Positions 22,637 to 23,682 of a DNA stretch of 23,682 bases are shown here, one piece after another (the stretch's first letter is position 1; each line of letters starts with the position of its first letter). Source of the DNA: JBGOUJ01 sp041477005 (GTDB lineage: Bacteria; Acidobacteriota; Terriglobia; Bryobacterales; JACQDG01); assembly GCA_041477005.1 (NCBI GenBank), contig JBGOUJ010000039.1:1-23682 (forward strand), given 5' to 3'. The translations under genes and the position numbers were made by a program. Under the pieces are notes generated by a model. It saw nothing but the letters and a program-made list of their open reading frames with translations. It did no database searches and was not told the DNA's origin.

Positions 22637-23338
22637 TCACGACTGCCCCAGCTCGCGGAGCAGGGCGCCGGCGGCGGAAGCGACCGGGCCGGGGCGCCTC
22701 ACCAACTCCTGGGCCAGCTTGCGTGCCTCCTCCGGCTTGCGGTAGCGCAGGAAGCGGACCAGGCAGAGTTGCGCGCGCGCCTCGGGAACCAGGTCGGACG
22801 GGTGCTTGATCACGTAGTCAAAGGCCTGCCGGGCTAGTTCGTCTTTCCCTTCGACCGCATAGACATCGGCCAGCGCCAGCCGGGCCAGAGAAGGAATGCT
22901 ATCGCCCGACTCGCTCGCGACCTTCTCCAACTGCTGTTGGGCGCGGGGCATGTCACCCATTTGTTGGTAGACCAGACCGATATAATAGCGGGCGGTCTGA
23001 CCCTCCTGGGTGCGCGGGTAAGCCTTCACGACCCCTTCGAAATCCTTCAGGGCCTTGGCGTTCCTATCCGCCTCCGTCTTAAAGGTCACGCGGCCCGGGC
23101 GATCTTCTTCTGTAACCAGGGCGCGGTAGGTTTCCATGGCCTTGGCCAGGGAGTTGTGAGAGGCGGTCTTGCGGTGCTGCCAGTAGAAATAACCACCCAG
23201 CACCATGGCCAGAACGACCACCGCGATGCCCCCATAAAGGGTCGTCTGCCGGCGGTGCCCGGCTAAGTATTCCACCGACTGTGTGACCTCGGCGGCAAAG
23301 CGGTCTTGTTTCAGCGTCTTACGGGTAATCCGATCCAT
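22637..23338 (-). CDS. YfgM-like tetratricopeptide membrane protein
   Basis: A 233-aa protein. The N-terminus is short and cytoplasmic (MDRITRKTLKQDRFAAEV), then one membrane span (YGGIAVVVLAMVLGGYFYW) and a periplasmic helical-repeat region (about 90-230). TPR-like helices are visible in ALKDFEGVVKAYPRTQEGQTARYYIGLVYQQMGD, AQQQLEKVASESGD and ARLALADVYAVEGKDELARQAFDYVIKHP. This is the YfgM/PF09976 type of TPR protein, which associates with the Sec translocon and periplasmic chaperones in E. coli; a similar role here is inference. GAGG lies about 12 nt before the ATG. It heads a two-gene unit with dgt. Confidence 0.85.
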   Translation of the reverse strand: MDRITRKTLKQDRFAAEVTQSVEYLAGHRRQTTLYGGIAVVVLAMVLGGYFYWQHRKTASHNSLAKAMETYRALVTEEDRPGRVTFKTEADRNAKALKDFEGVVKAYPRTQEGQTARYYIGLVYQQMGDMPRAQQQLEKVASESGDSIPSLARLALADVYAVEGKDELARQAFDYVIKHPSDLVPEARAQLCLVRFLRYRKPEEARKLAQELVRRPGPVASAAGALLRELGQS

Positions 23339-23450
23339 CCGATGCCAACCTCGGCGGCCCCCTGCTATGCTACCAATGAGCGCTGGCCCCGCGGGCTACA
23401 GCGAACTCGCCGTCCGCTCCCTGAGAGGACGTGAAAAAAATGCCGGCCTC

Positions 23451-23519
23451 ACGCCGAGACGCCAACTACATCCAAAAAGGCTTCTTCGGCGGCTTTGCGT
23501 TTTTGGCGCCTTTGCACGA
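23451..23519. repeat. GCGTTTTTGGCGCC-type dispersed repeat with inverted half
   Basis: CTTCGGCGGCTTTGCGTTTTTGGCG-like sequence at 23481-23519 is partly mirrored by ACGCCGAGACGCCAA at 23451-23465, separated by 15 nt. It occupies the middle of the 294-nt divergent gap between the TPR gene and the aminotransferase gene. The pattern is like a repeat common in environmental genomes (GGCGNNTTTGCG units); this is recollection. The rest of the gap shows only a TATAGC-like -10 near 23614, upstream of the aminotransferase. Confidence 0.45.
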
Positions 23520-23632
23520 ATCGACCGGCTCGATTCTTTCACGGCTTCTGACCCTCGCGGCTCGGACCCTCTAGGAGCGGTCCCGCGCCTTCGTGGGAGT
23601 AGGAACAGCCATTATAGCAGGCAATTTTCACC

Positions 23633-23682
23633 ATGAAGGTTCCACAACTGGATCTGGTCGCGCAGTACGCATCGTTGCGAGA
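23633..23682 (+). CDS. Start of a DegT/DnrJ/EryC1/StrS-type aminotransferase (partial)
   Basis: Only the first 16 codons are in the window (MKVPQLDLVAQYASLR). This matches the very characteristic N-terminus of PLP-dependent sugar aminotransferases of the DegT/DnrJ/EryC1/StrS family (M-x-V-P-x-L-D-L-x-x-Q-Y-x-x-L/I). Such enzymes transaminate nucleotide-linked keto-sugars for surface polysaccharide synthesis. AGCAGG about 13 nt upstream and TATAGC near 23614 could be RBS and -10. The gene runs off the window end, so the family call rests on few residues. Confidence 0.7.
   Translation, partial: MKVPQLDLVAQYASLR

Overview
This 23.7-kb window is GC-rich and tightly packed with genes. It looks like chromosomal DNA of a soil-type Acidobacteriota (Bryobacterales/Solibacter-like). 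That assignment is inferred from the gene families (ThuA-domain protein, VCBS-repeat protein, UPF0182 giant membrane protein, YfgM-like TPR protein, several lineage-type hypothetical proteins) and from base composition; there is no rRNA or marker tree. No phage, transposase, CRISPR array, tRNA or rRNA was seen.

Layout. (1) 1-3057: a di-haem c-type cytochrome, then a secreted ThuA-domain protein with its own promoter and a 124-aa conserved-looking hypothetical protein, all on +. (2) 3058-6992, minus: lipA -> gluconate 2-dehydrogenase subunit-3-like Tat protein -> M1-family metallopeptidase, with ATGA and TGA/ATG junctions. (3) 7068-11940, plus: beta-CASP RNA nuclease, dihydrolipoyl dehydrogenase (E3), lipB, and a 2-oxoacid dehydrogenase E2. 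With the divergent lipA this is a lipoate-synthesis and lipoate-use cluster; E1 is not in the window. (4) 12071-13371, plus: a coiled-coil membrane protein and a YugP-type zinc metallopeptidase. (5) 13390-15991, minus: a VCBS/FG-GAP secreted protein, a hairpin-rich gene-free interval of about 400 nt, and a single-pass membrane protein with a possible beta-sandwich domain. (6) 16126-20356, plus: citrate synthase and a 901-aa UPF0182 protein. (7) 20387-21325: three small putative membrane proteins and a 20-bp tandem array. (8) 21496-23338, minus: TPR protein and dGTPase-like HD hydrolase. (9) 23633 to the end: the first codons of a DegT/DnrJ-type aminotransferase.

The core metabolic theme is central carbon oxidation: citrate synthase feeds the TCA cycle, E2/E3 belong to a 2-oxoacid dehydrogenase, and LipA/LipB make the lipoyl cofactor carried by E2.

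The least explained material lies between genes. Several short degenerate repeat families (CAGATGAACA type, AGCTATCAGC type, GCGTTTTTGGCGCC type, ATTTGGCGATTTGG type) sit exactly on gene ends and starts and contribute codons to proteins. There are two unrelated tandem arrays (22-23 nt and 20 nt). The 20-nt array repeats a ribosome-binding-site plus ATG module ahead of a small membrane ORF. A run of seven stem-loops lies at 14454-14781, four of them clear and several with 8-nt loops; it could be a structured RNA.
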